This document shows, one piece after another, positions 48,793 to 61,051 of a stretch of 64,000 bases of DNA. The notes under the pieces were generated by a model that was not told the DNA's origin, did not search any database, and worked only from the letters and a program-made list of their open reading frames with translations. The stretch is from Pithys albifrons albifrons (lineage: Eukaryota; Chordata; Aves; Passeriformes; Thamnophilidae), in assembly GCF_047495875.1 (NCBI RefSeq), contig NC_092458.1:108998227-109062226 (forward strand), in the 5' to 3' direction. A program made the position numbers and the translations under genes. How positions within the stretch are numbered: position 1 is the stretch's first letter; each line of letters begins with the position of its first letter.

Positions 48793-51700
48793 CTTCATAA
48801 AATGAAATTCTATCTGAGATTCCTGGTTGTGAAAGCACTGTTTCTCTACACTGACAATATTCAATGGATTACTGTGGAAAGCCTTTGTGTTATGGTGGGA
48901 TTGGCATTATGCCACTCTTCAAATAATGTATATTTCTTTAAACTCTAAATAAATATTCTCTCTCATCTCAAGGTGAAGAAAAAAAAGGTGAACTCATCAT
49001 GAAGTCAAGTATATATCTATTATTCTCAACTTTGGTAATTCTAATAATGTATAAGACATATTTTGTTGAAGTCTTTGCCTTTTTAAGAACCAGAACATTT
49101 CTGGTGTTGCACTAAATTCTTATTCATAGAGCATCCACAAAGACTGCAATATTTGTTTCAACAATGAAAAATGTTTTAAAAGTAGAGTAAGCATACCTTA
49201 CAAACAAAATCCACAAGTCACTTCATCTCAGGTTATCCCAGCTGGACTTTAATATTTTTTTAGCCAATTTAGTTATAACTGAGGAAAAATACATGATTTC
49301 AAATAAACACGTGAAAACATGGCTTTTTAAAGGGTTTCATTCCTTCCTGTTATAAGTCAGAGACTGCTAGTTCAGCAGGTATGAAATTCCAGTTTAAGTA
49401 CAAGCTACTCTCATTTCACAGTTGAATCACAGAGTTGCCACAGAGTCCCCATTGAGCAAATTCCACATTTGCATGCATTCAAGGTCATTACTGAAGGTGA
49501 TCGAAATGAGACTCGACATCTCCATTTATTTATTGTCAGAAAATGGGGCTGAAATTTGCACTGACTCTAATCATTCTGATTCCATGTCTAAGTCAAGGTT
49601 ATTGCAGTCTCGTCTTGCTTTGTCAAAGAAGAATTTCCACTTCCAAAACACTAGCTTTCAATAATTCCTATCTTTGATCAGATTTCAAGCTCAATAATTC
49701 AGACACAGGTGCCACACAATCTGCTCGTACATTGCTTCATCACTTCGTATTATTACCTCTCACTGGTTTAAAACAGCATCTTTTTCTTTTCTTTACCATG
49801 TTCCTGAACACTTCAGTGATGCACTTTAACATCTTAAGAGTTTAAAATACTTACATATGTGTGTCTGTGTTTAACAATACAAACCCTTCCTTTGCATATA
49901 TATATTTACATGCATATGCACATGGTATACATAAATTCATAAAATACAAACATATATAGAAACTCATATAACAAGACACATTTTAGATTCTATAACCAGA
50001 TGGGAAAAAAAAAAACCCTGCATGTGATGACTAACGAATTTGAATTATAGTTACAGTATGTGCTCTATGATGAGAATGAAAATCACCCAAATACCACAGT
50101 GCTGAAAATCTTACTAAGTATTCATAATGAAAAATAATTCTGCTCAATAGCTGTTTTTGAAAGTGAAGTCTTGAACTTCTGAAAAATGTTACTGGAAAAA
50201 ACCTAGTATAATTAGTCACAGTTTGATTATTGTCAAAATAAGAAAATTTAATCGGTCTATGAGCAGTTCACATGAATGGGACTATGTACTATTCATTTCA
50301 TAGCTTGATCAAATCCAAGGAGTCATTAATATAATTTATTATCACAATGCAGTTCTTGAAGTCTACAGGTTTGTTGGATTGCTTTAATGGCATGTTTTTC
50401 TGGTTTTCAACTTGAACTTGGAACATGCTTAGTTTAGTTTATGATCACATGGATCTATTATGAAATAAATTTATGATGTCAGACTAATTCATGAAGTAAA
50501 ACCACACGAATTTTAAAAGTCCAGTTATATTTTCCTGGATTAACTTCCATGGGTAGATAATCTCTAAACAGACTAGAGAGGCAACTTCTATCCATTGATT
50601 TCCTTTCACTCATTAAAAAGCTTTCTGTTGAGCTGAAAAATAAGCAGAGAATTGATAAGTGTGAAATCAATTCCTTTTTACTCTTTGCAGGCCAAAGATA
50701 AATACTTGCAATAGACTTGAAAGTTACGGCATATGGGTAACTTTTGATCTTTGTGCTCCCTGTACTGCACTGTATGTCAAAGTTATCAATCTGATTTTGT
50801 CTAATGCACAGATCCATTTCTTTTCCCTAAGAAAATTAAGTTTAAATGTCACTATAAGTAGGCATAAGGAAGAACATCAATAAAGAGTTCATTTGGTCAC
50901 TACATTTATATAAACTAGTTTTCCACTGGGCATTTTGCTGAGCTTAATACAGTGTATTCTTCATGTTACGTGTTAAAGACTTTTTCAAGGTAGGCAAAAA
51001 TAGTTAATGACTGTAGTATCCAGGTTTTTCAGTTACTACTATGTTTATTCTCACATATACTTGTTATTCAGGAGTATTACTACCCAACTTTGCAGAAGAA
51101 CTGAAAATAACAGAGGAGTATTAAGTGAACGTAATTTATTTGCACAAGCAGCTTACACAAAGGCCAGGGAAAGAATAGTCAGCACTGAGTGCTCTTCCCA
51201 TGAGAATTTACTGACATTTCCTCTGGGAAACACTAAGTAACAAGGAAGTGTTCAGTAACACTTGCCAGTAATACTGAAAATGTTCCTCAAATAAAACAGT
51301 TTTTAATTTTTTTGTAAATAAATATTTTTATTGCTGTTTAATCATTCCACTCATGAAAAATATTAAAATGATGACTTAATAAAATACATTTAGATACAGA
51401 TCTTTTCTGGTTTCTTCCCATTCAAATGGAAAGATCTGATTTCTTAGCCTTGTTTCAACTATTCCAAGGAAACCTACTTCTCCTGACTATAGGGCTGAAG
51501 AAACAAATCTTATGCAGAAAAGAAGTTCTGGCTACAAAGGGCAGAGAAACATCCCAACTATCTTCTGGTCCCCTTCCAGCTCTCCTTCAGTAAAACCACT
51601 TCAACAGAAGGGTTAATAAACTTTAAAACTGGCACTCTTTACTTTAGGGCCTCTAGAAAAACTTTTACCAGCTCCACCATGTGTTACCACGACATATCAT

Positions 51701-54700
51701 ACTGATAGCCCTGATATACTAATACTACAATATTTTATTCATGGTTAGTACTATTGTTATTAAACCAATTTTATTTAACAAAATTAATAAAATTGACATA
51801 AAAATCTTAAATACAATAAAATGAAACAAAACACTACAGTAATTGCCATTGTTTGTCAGATTCTAGAAATTTAGAGATGAAGAAAATTCCACCACCAAAG
51901 ACAGAAGTCTGTGTTTGCTCTGCTTGTGTATATAAGCTGTCTTCTGCCTTGAGATAAGATAGAACTCAGTTATCAGACATGTTGTAATCCCTTTCTATCT
52001 TCCCTCCATAAATTCCTGAAATTACAATCAGTTACTGTTTCTGTAATTTAGCTAGAATTGTGTAACTCTCAAATTAAAATAAGCTCTCTTTGGATTACCA
52101 TAATCCTTCCTCCCTATTAGCGTATGTCTCCCTGAAACCTTAAATTGTGATCAAGTGTTCAATAAACTATTCCAGTTTCGTCCCCATAGCTGGGATCATT
52201 GTAGCTTTTATTGACCTTCACAGTTGTTGGTGTTACAATTAGTCACACTGAAAGCTATAAATACATTGAAATCTACAATGTTTATTTAAAACTTCTTTTA
52301 ATTCAGAAAAACTATCCAGTTATTTCTTTTCTTTTTAGCAATGCCAAAAGAAAAAAAGAAATAATAGCTTTGTAATTAAACATTTGCTTATGGTTTTGCT
52401 GCCTCTAGGTTTTACAGGACTAATTTTCTTAAGAATGCCGTGGAAGTTTCTCTGGTGCAACATTGCCTTTCCCTGGTTGCCTCATCCCTGGTAGCATGGC
52501 TGATGACACAGACACATCCCATCACACCCCATCTTCAATAACAAATCTAAGATGGTACGAAATAGCATTTTGCACCTGTGGAGATTAGCAAGAATGTGAG
52601 TGGCTCACCACTTGCTGTGGTAATGACTGTGCTCAGAAAACACAGCCATGAGTCCCGGGGCACCTTCACACATGAGCACAGAGCCTGGTATGAACTTTAA
52701 GAGATTATGTAGCCAACATTAACACTGATCTCTGAAGTGGTATCTAGTTTCTTGATGCACTTTAGGTATTTCTGAGGTTCAGATTTCTGCTTTTAAGAAT
52801 CAGATAATTATAAAAAACATTTATAAAATCTTTCAAGGTTTTGTGATTTTTGTGTGCCTATGATAGTGAATGAAACACACACTGAGGTCCTTCAACATTA
52901 TGCAACCTTTGTTGGTGCTACCAAACTGCTTTACTTTCCAAAGGTTGGAGCACTGCAGGGACTGTTCTCTGGACAATGTTAACAGCTCAGCCATGCCTCT
53001 TTTTCAGGATATCTAGTTTGTAAAACCTTAAACTGAACTTTGACTGTCAGAACCTCAGAGCCTTCTCCCGTTGACATATTATGCACTCAATGATTTCTCA
53101 GAGTAGCAGCCTCCTATGAGTCCTGAAACCATTACACAGCCAGTATATGCTAATAATACACGAGGAGTTGTGGGGAGTATCTGGAATTTTACTTTAAAAC
53201 AACAAAGCTCTTAAATTTCTATTTTAAAATATGCTCAATATTACAAAAGGTCCAATCACTCAACCGGTTGCAGTAACTTCAGAAGGCTCTGGATTACAAC
53301 CACCATGGAATTATTAGATTATACTAACATCTGATAGTAGTGCAGTTATAACAATCTAACGATATTTTGTAAGTCTTATCCTATAATATAAAACCTTAAA
53401 AAAGGTCAAAGAAAGAATTAAACACCAGCCACACAAAGTCCTAAAATGCACTGATGTTTTAAAATTGCCTTTCACAAACTGTCAGCTGAAAACTTGCTTC
53501 TGAATGGTATGTGACATTCTGAAAGGCATTATATCCCTTTTTAAAAAGACATAAAACTGTAGGTCACAAACACTGCTCTTCATTCTAAAATACATTGCAG
53601 ATAATGATAAACTAATTCTTGAAGTCCTGACAACTTATTTTCTGAGTCTAAAATTGATTTGTGTTCCTTACCCATTGATTTTATGACAGAAAGGTGAGAA
53701 ATGTATCTGAGATGCACTGATATTTAATGACTAGAAGGAAAATATATCTTTTGAATACAAACCTCAGTTTTATCTTGCCTACTTCTTGCTCTGAGCATTT
53801 TTGTTATCTTGCTTTTGTAGAAGGAACAATTTTAACCTGAGGTCTAAGTTTAATATTTTTTTTAAAAAAGTAAAAATGTAACACATAGAAATCTATCAAG
53901 GAAACATTTCTTAAAAAAGATACACAAAAATAAATTCAAGCTGTCTCAGCAAGCTAATGAGCAAATGGTACCTTTACAACTGGATTTATAGAGCTCTGCC
54001 TTGTTTAGCGACTCCTTTTCTTACAGACATATAAAGCAAATATCAACTTACTGAATTTTCCTCCTTTGCCTTGCAGAGGATGCTATGCAGACTTTCACCA
54101 AGAATCCACTTCAGGGTAACATAGAGTAACCACAGGATAAAAGCCCAGGATAAACACAATGCCTGTGATATCTCACTACTGCTTTATGTATTTATCTTCA
54201 CCTGTCAGAAAGTACTGTACAGCTCTCCTTTTCTGATATGAAAGTCACTCAAAGTTATGGACCAGTAAAAATTGTAGGGAACTATACTAAGCAGAACCAA
54301 GGTGACTGAAACTTCTTGTTCTTTCCTTCCAAGTGGGAAAGAAATGAACCTCTTCACAATTTTTTGTTTTGAAATTCCCTGGGACTCTGGAACCACGCTT
54401 CTAAAAGTGCCCTGAACGTTGTCCAGGCAGGAAGCCCATCAAGTTCAGCTCAACTTGCCAAGAAAACTCAGTCAAGATCAAGACAACATGGGTTTGTTTC
54501 ATGACAGAGTATTTGCTATTCAGAGCCCAGTACACCTCCAACCTCTGTGAGAATCTTTTCTGCAAGCTCTGTGCCCTCTGGATTAGGAATCTCACCTGGG
54601 CAGGAACCACCTGTGGAGCCACCCCTGATGGTGATTTCAGTGCACTTAGAGAGGATTCAATACACAAGTATCTTTCAAGAACAGAGTAATAATAAAAGAT

Positions 54701-55206
54701 GTACATTAATATCCTTGTTAAAAAAATGAAAGAGCTACAGGAGACAATTCACATTATATAACATTGTGTAAAGGCTCTTCCAGTACATCCTGACCAGCTG
54801 CAGTGAAGGGGCTCATGCTGCTTCTGGTTCATGCTGTGAAGCTGAGCAAAAATGGTCTAGTCTTGGAATGAATACCTTGGATTGGAAAAAGGGCCGTTAC
54901 TATCTATCTTTCAGTTGTCAGAGAAACTTTTTATAGGAGTTAAAAGAGATACCAATTAATGTTATTGCTCGTATTTTTCTGCTTGTCTTAGTATGCACAA
55001 TATGGAGAAAACAAAAAAAAAAATTCTGTTATCCTGTGATCTCCTGAATAACTTTTTGGTTCATCTGTTTCCAACATCACTATTTTGTTTCCATAAAGAT
55101 GACACTATAGTCCAACACACACATTTATTTGTCAAATGATTTCACACACTATGAAACTACCAAGGAACACACTAAAGTGTATCTTAAAAACATGTTGCTT
55201 GCCAGT
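48793..55206. other. Anonymous AT-rich DNA with a GC-richer patch at 54.4-54.7 kb
   Basis: No gene recognised. 52430-52700 and 54390-54700 stand out as GC-richer. The latter carries a 101-codon minus-strand frame (54401-54706) and a 62-codon plus-strand frame, neither with a domain I know. They could be an old repeat, an untranslated exon or chance. Confidence 0.45.
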
Positions 55207-55471
55207 CATACGGTGCATTATTGAGCAAAGATATAGTGCTTCTTCTTTAATTTGCTTCCCTTATATCCAGGAACTACCAGGTCATGGACTTTCAGTGCTA
55301 AAAGTAGTGTTTGACATGGACAAGCACTTTTCCTTCCTTTAGTTCTTCCAGTCAATTTTTGACATGGCATCTTGTGGTAAAGAGCCCCCCAAGCTGACCA
55401 AATGCTACATCAAACAAGATGGTGATCTGTTTGTTTCTTGTGGTTATGGGGTGGTGTGTTGGGTTTTTTTT
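55207..55471. repeat. Unidentified duplicated segment, copy 1
   Basis: This segment is clearly related to 56511-56767 in the same orientation. Shared words include GATATAGTGC/GGTATAGTGC, AGGTCATGGACTTT, AGTCAATTTTTGACATGGCA and CCAAGCTGACCAAATG, in the same order with near-equal spacing. The core is 204 bp (55207-55410). A weaker G/T-rich continuation runs to about 55471. By eye the two copies agree at about three quarters to four fifths of positions. There are no terminal repeats or tail that would name a transposon family. Confidence 0.85.
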
Positions 55472-56510
55472 AATCAGTAGGTCTTGCTTAAAACAAACTA
55501 AGTACAATTAGAAACAAAAGAGAAGAAACATTTAGTTTAACTAACATTTTTGTTTTTTTTTTTTTTTAATTTTGGGGAGGGAAAAATACAAACCTAAACA
55601 CACATACACACACACACACAACCTACTGGCTTTATAATTCTGCCCTTAGCAGTCTGTACTAGCTCAGATGACTTCTGAAACTATTACGTTTCAAACTACA
55701 AACCTACAGGTTCCACACTAGCAATCAGAAAAGGAAATAGTTGATTCACAAGTCAAAAAGTAAGTATGGTCAGTTTGTTAATTTGGGCTCTTTTCTGCTT
55801 CAACTGAAGTCAAAAGTGAAATATCCATTGACTTCAATTGAACTGAATCAAATGCAAGTGCATGTGTTAATATAAATGCAAAACAGAACTAGTAAGGGAA
55901 TGAGTTGCATGAACACAAGGAAGGGAAAACTCAAAGAAATCTGTAGAGTGAGCTCTGTACAAGTTCAACTTTTGTAACTTCACAAGCAAGTTTGAGCTCT
56001 TTGAAATACTCAGAAAGGCAATGATTTGAAGAGCAACAAAACTATTTTGGCACCTTGGTTATGAGAAGAGCGAACATTTAAGCTTGGACCTTCCAGCAAT
56101 TGTTTCAATGATTTCTTTTTTCCCTAAGCATTCAATTTTTCAGAGACAAAGAGGGGAAAAATTCAGGTAATCAGTTAGTTATATGCCATCAGGAAAGAAA
56201 GACTCAGCAATCTACATAACTACTGTTTCAGAGATTTCACTGTAATATGTTTGTGACAAATTTTATATATATTAGTTCCTGGCACCAGAAAAACAAAAAA
56301 TCATTATTATCAATAAAAATGCTGGCACTTTTTAAAGTCTAAGCCCAGAACTTTACATTTAGCCGTGCAGTGGGTGGAAGACATAGTTGTAGGATAAATA
56401 AATAGGGAGGTTGTTTTATACAGGCCTTGACTAAAATCCTACCTTATATATGAACAGCTCATGCAGGGCTACCTGGGTCCTGCCTCCACTGTCAGTCAAT
56501 GTTCAATGTC
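55472..56510. other. Anonymous spacer between the two duplicate copies, with poly-T and CA repeats
   Basis: It contains a run of about 16 T near 55552-55567 and a (CA)n microsatellite at about 55598-55621. Otherwise nothing recognisable. If the duplication was tandem, this spacer should be either the unduplicated or diverged rest of the unit, or a later insertion. Confidence 0.6.
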
Positions 56511-56767
56511 CATCAGAATGCATCACTGGGCAAGGGTATAGTGCTCCTTCCTTAATGTGCTTTCCTTTTATCCAACAATTAGCAGGTCATGGACTTTAAC
56601 TGCTAAAAGCAGCTTTTGCTATGGAAGAGTACTTTTTCTTCCATTAATTTTTCCAGTCAATTTTTGACATGGCATCTTGTTGTAAGGAGTCCCCCAAGCT
56701 GACCAAATGTTACATGAAAGAAGAACAAAGTGACTTGTTTGCCGGGGGGAGGTGCGTGTTAATTTTT
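56511..56767. repeat. Unidentified duplicated segment, copy 2
   Basis: Second copy of the segment at 55207. Core match is 56511-56715 (205 bp, almost the same length as copy 1, so few net indels). The G/T-rich continuation here includes a GCCGGGGGGAGG block. No open frame is shared by the two copies, so the likeness is not due to a duplicated exon that I can support. Confidence 0.85.
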
Positions 56768-59700
56768 TCCACAAATTTTTATGCTATAAATATTACTGAA
56801 TGTTACCAGCTCTTCCATCTGAGAAGCTAGAGGGCAATCATTCCAATCTCAGTTTCTCAACTACGATAATATATTCTAAATCTCCATATTTTCTACTTTT
56901 AACCATCTCTGTCAAGGGCTGAATAGTCCTAAAATGATGTCACTTGTCTTTCTATTCAGTAACACCAATCCTTTTCCTACATTTTCCAGCTCCACTACAT
57001 CTTTTAGAGATGACAGAACCAAAACTAACTTCACATAGTACTCAAAATGTTAGTACACTAGAGACTTTTATAAATGCATATCAATACTATTTTCCTTGTG
57101 CTAGATTCCTTTTTTTTTACTGTTATTGAACACTGAACTGACATGTTCATATCAATCATAACTCCAAAAACTCATTTGCTCATTTCCATGTGATAATAGT
57201 CAGCTAAGAAGCCATAATTACATATGTAAAATTGGAATTGTTTATTTCCCCTGTGCATCACTTCCTATTTATCTAGATTGCATTTCATCTGCTATTTTAC
57301 TGCAGTTACTTAACATAGTAATATCTTTATTCACTTCATCATAGTCAGTCTTTGTTCCTATTACCTTGAAAAACATGGTGTCATCAATAAATTCTGCCTA
57401 CTCATACACACCCCCTTTTTCAGTAGTAATGAAAATGTTCACTAACTCAGACACATGTGACTCTGCAGGTGACCTCCATTCCCTCTCAGGAGCAGCCTTT
57501 TATTCCTACCCTCTGTTTCCTGACTGAATTGACTCTTGGAGACTAGAATTCTGCCTTCATTTTTCAACTCTTTCCCTTATCTCTTTTTTCATTCTTTTGT
57601 TCAAATCTCTTCAACATTATCATATAATATTCAACACTCATGTCCAGATGCCTTCTGGATAGGAAGGTTGGTACTGCTCACACGGGGATATGCCAGCAAA
57701 CCCTAATCCTTACTTTGTGTATTTATTGATAACTATTATGGGGGGAAACAAGAAAACCCACACACATAAAAATCCAAAGTATTTTATAACCATGAGAAAC
57801 ATACAAAGGAAATCTCCATGTCAAAAATAATGAGCCTAAAAATGATAGGTGCACACTGCAATACATCAGCATGTTAAAGAACTGGGATAATTACTCAATG
57901 AAGAGATATGAGTGGTGTAACTTACTTTTCTCCTTTAATGCCTTGCCACTTTCTTCAGAAGAGTTACCCCCAATGCCAACTGTATTCCATCTCTACATTT
58001 TTGGAATGTAACTCCAGCTTCAATACCTGGCTATTGAAAACATTTTGCATCATTCTGCAGCAGGCTTCAAGAGTATGTAAATACTCATACATAATATGAG
58101 TGACTCTTTCATCATAATTTATTGACAATATAAATCTACTAAAAAATTGATATCCTTTCCTTTGGCTTTTGCTTGGATATCCATAAGACCTTCTATTGAT
58201 ACCTATTCGCAGGAAGTGCTATGGGATAAAAAAGGAGATTCTTTTTACTATTCAGGCTGACTCTACACTAGAATGAAGGTTCCTGGGCTTCCCAGACAAT
58301 AACTGCTACCTGCAAGCAAGGAACAGATAGTGTGCTAGGAAGTTTGCTTCCTTGCAAAGTAGTTCATTTAATTAGCTCACATGTAATGCAGGTATTAAAT
58401 TCCTTCATGGGAACATGTAAAGTTCTACATTGCTACTCCTATATTTGCTCCTTTCTTTGCCCTCTTTCCCATCCTTCTCAATTTTCCTGCAAGAAGAATT
58501 GGAATAAAGAATACATTTTAGCTACAGTGTTATTTCCTTTTTCCTTTCTGAAATCAGTAAAGCTCTAGACTTGTCCATTCTACCCCTCTGTCTCCATGCC
58601 TTACCTCTCATACAAGCACCCTATGTGGTACACCAGTCCATTAATATCATTAAGCTTTGGACCAGGATGACAGATATATTCCCTGCTCAGTGAGGTGACT
58701 AAACACCACCAACACACACAAAAATACCCACTTCCACTTGAATGTGAGAATAAAATTTTTATGCATTTTTAATGCATGTAATATATACTTCCAAAATGCA
58801 TTAAATCCAATGCTTTCTTTTTTCCACCCCATTGAGCACTTGAGATTCTTAGTTATCATAGGTATTTTTGTATGTATACAAATAGGCTTTGAATGACATT
58901 TGTGAAGTACTTCCCATAATGTTTTCCTTATTCTGCTATTATAGTCTCCTTTGCTTGCTATTCAAAAGTCATTAAAAACAAGAAAGCACTGAACTAACTC
59001 GCATTTGACAGTTCATTTAAAATAATCTAATATGACATCTTATATATACATCTCACATTTGTAGTGAGAAATGCAAATTATGCATCCCAGCAATTTGATG
59101 AATTTTCCTGGGTGCTTTATCCACATCAGTAATTGTGAACACCTGAGTGCATCCCCAAAAGAATATGTAAAAACATTTCATCTTCTCAGCTCTTTTCTTG
59201 CTAATAGACTTTGCTAGCAATTGTTTGTTGGTCCCCAAATACATAGGCAAAAAACTGGAATTTGAATCACTACACACACCAAGAAAGAGTGCAGATAACA
59301 AAGGTATTTAGCATAAATACACATATGGAGATTCAATCTCTTCCCTGCTTATAAACTATCACAGGAAATAAAACCAGTAGCAACATAATATATATTAAAT
59401 ACAACTACATTGAATCTCAAATAATTATTTAACAATTAACTTTTTCAAAAAGGCATTAAAAATACTATAATTTGCAGCATGACATACGAGCACCTGCCAT
59501 GGCAGAAAAAGCATAAAAGAAATTTCCTTTTCCATTTACAGACAAAGCCTGTGAGTGAGTACATTCATCTTTCACTTGAAATTTCGTTTTAAGTCCAAGA
59601 AGTAAAATGAACAGATGAAAGAGCTTATCCCATCAACCTTTCCCCACCCTGTACATTAGATAGGCCAGAGTAGGTAAGCTAAAAGAAGTAGTATTTTAGC

Positions 59701-60238
59701 TAATTAATTTCACAGCATGAATATTAGAAAGTGGGTCATAGTAACTGAGTAGTAATTCTGCATTCTCTTGATTTCAATGAAAAAATAACAAGAATTGACA
59801 CAGTTCAGTACTTCACAATATGATCGGCAACCAAACATACTGCATATGCCTTCTTTAATCAAAAATATGGATTAATCACTAAAAAAAGTATCATTATCTT
59901 TCTGTTACATGACAGTCCCACTTTGGAAAGTCTGTGTGTGACCAAGAATTATATTTTGATTAGCCATGTAAACCAGTTTGTGATCAAACATTAAAAAAAT
60001 ATTATCATTAAAGGTATTCCATTGATTCTTCTACATACTGTAAATGTTAAAGAATGTTTTCTTCCAACACTGCAGATGGACCTACATTATTGTAGACAAA
60101 TTAAGTCAGGAGCCATTAATAAGGAGGGAAGCACTTTAAAGTGGAGGGAAAATGAGAGACGACACAGAAAAAAAAATTCTGGAAAAACTTTTGCCTCATG
60201 AAAAGTCAAGCTTTGAAGAAGGTGTTCCAGACAAGTTA
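56768..60238. other. Anonymous AT-rich DNA, purine-rich just before the LTR
   Basis: No gene recognised. At 60138-60152 a purine-rich run (AAAGTGGAGGGAAAA) directly precedes TGAGAGACGACAC. This resembles a retroviral polypurine tract next to an LTR start and offers an alternative left boundary for the element that follows. Confidence 0.5.
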
Positions 60239-60554
60239 TGTAAGCTCAGTCTGGAGATTTCCCAGAAGCGACTGGACAAAGAGATGAACAGGCTGCTCTG
60301 ACCTGGTGGCTTGTTGGAGGTGGCAAGTACATGGACAAGCAGGAATGAAGGAGGGCAAGGGATCGCCGGACAGAATTTGACGGATGGAAGATCCAGGAGG
60401 ACTCTCCCGAACCCGGACAATGATTTCACAATAAGGACTTTCTCAGTTTCCACTACTATCCCCCATTTTTTGTTTGCTCCAAGTTGTCTATGTCTCTCCC
60501 AGTTCCAGAACCTTCCCCAGGCAGGCAGGAGCTGTCACCAAGGGTGCAGCTACC

Positions 60555-60719
60555 ATTGGCCGGCTCCCTCTAGGGGGCGGGCCTTGCCCTGCCTGTCATC
60601 AGTCCACACCCCAGTTCACTCCCCCTCAGTTCTCCTACCCTATGAACTGTGGCGGATTTGCATGCTCCACCTCAGCTCCGCCCCCTTTCCAGAACCTTCC
60701 CTATCCCAGGTTATATAAA
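60555..60719 (+). promoter_or_regulatory. LTR U3 promoter: CCAAT, GC boxes, octamer, TATA
   Basis: In order: ATTGG (inverted CCAAT) at 60555-60559 and GGGGCGG at 60574-60580, then the exact octamer ATTTGCAT at 60656-60663. These are followed by CCGCCCCC at 60678-60685 and TATATAAA at 60712-60719. The octamer is the binding site of Oct factors, the GC boxes of Sp1-type factors, and the CCAAT of NF-Y. A start site is expected about 25-30 bases after the TATA, near 60740-60746. Whether the promoter is active cannot be told from sequence. Confidence 0.75.
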
Positions 60720-60733
60720 CCCCTCTCCCCCTC

Positions 60734-60739
60734 AATAAA
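60734..60739 (+). terminator. LTR polyadenylation signal AATAAA
   Basis: A perfect AATAAA lies only 14 bases after the TATA box, so it should sit just upstream of the cap site. A CA cleavage candidate follows at about 60761, and a GT-rich downstream element (GGGTGTTTGTT) at about 60780-60790. Together these form a complete poly(A) site. Confidence 0.75.
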
Positions 60740-61051
60740 GTTGGATCAGACTGATCATCACAGACAGTCCTTGGCTCCTGGGTGTTTGTTCTCTCGTCAC
60801 GAGGCAAACCTTACCTAGGGCCTGGGAACCCAGCGAATGACAACTCAGTTGGCAGTCTGCGAACCCCCGTCGCTGGTCTGGTCCCTTCCCAAAGAGACCA
60901 AGACTGCGACAGTGGCTGGCCCTGGTTCTAACAGTGATCTCCCAAGGCTGTTCCAACCCGAACTACTCCACAGTCCTGTGTTAGTCCACTCTGTCTACAA
61001 GCTAGTTACATCACTGGGATCCCTTCTAGACTCTAACTTTGGTTCCTTACA

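Larger units (their letters stand above)
60239..61051 (+). mobile_element. Young endogenous retrovirus LTR, CpG-rich, with intact promoter
   Basis: The block is much richer in GC and CpG than its surroundings and has LTR architecture on the plus strand. It contains an inverted CCAAT box, two GC boxes, an octamer, a TATA box and an AATAAA, all in order within about 190 bp. Proposed ends are TGTAAGC at 60239 and CCTTACA at 61051, which give a perfect 6-bp terminal inverted repeat (TGTAAG/CTTACA) and 813 bp in total. I found no matching target-site duplication, so the boundaries are uncertain. Alternatives are a left end at 60153 after a polypurine-like run, or a right end near 60838-60847 (AATGACAACTCA). 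No tRNA primer-binding site that I could recognise follows, and there is no gag, pol or env, so it is best read as a solo or truncated LTR. Preserved CpGs suggest recent insertion. I cannot name the family. Frames of 74-135 codons in it look like artefacts. Confidence 0.75.

Noticed and set aside
48513..48864. Hydrophobic F/V/L-rich minus-strand frames resembling a membrane protein
   Set aside because: They are the translation of the A/C simple-repeat tract.
60847..60870. TTGGCAGTCTGCGAACCC as a retroviral primer-binding site
   Set aside because: It starts with TGG, but the GAACC word lies too close to the start to match the T-arm of a tRNA 3' end. I could match it to no tRNA.
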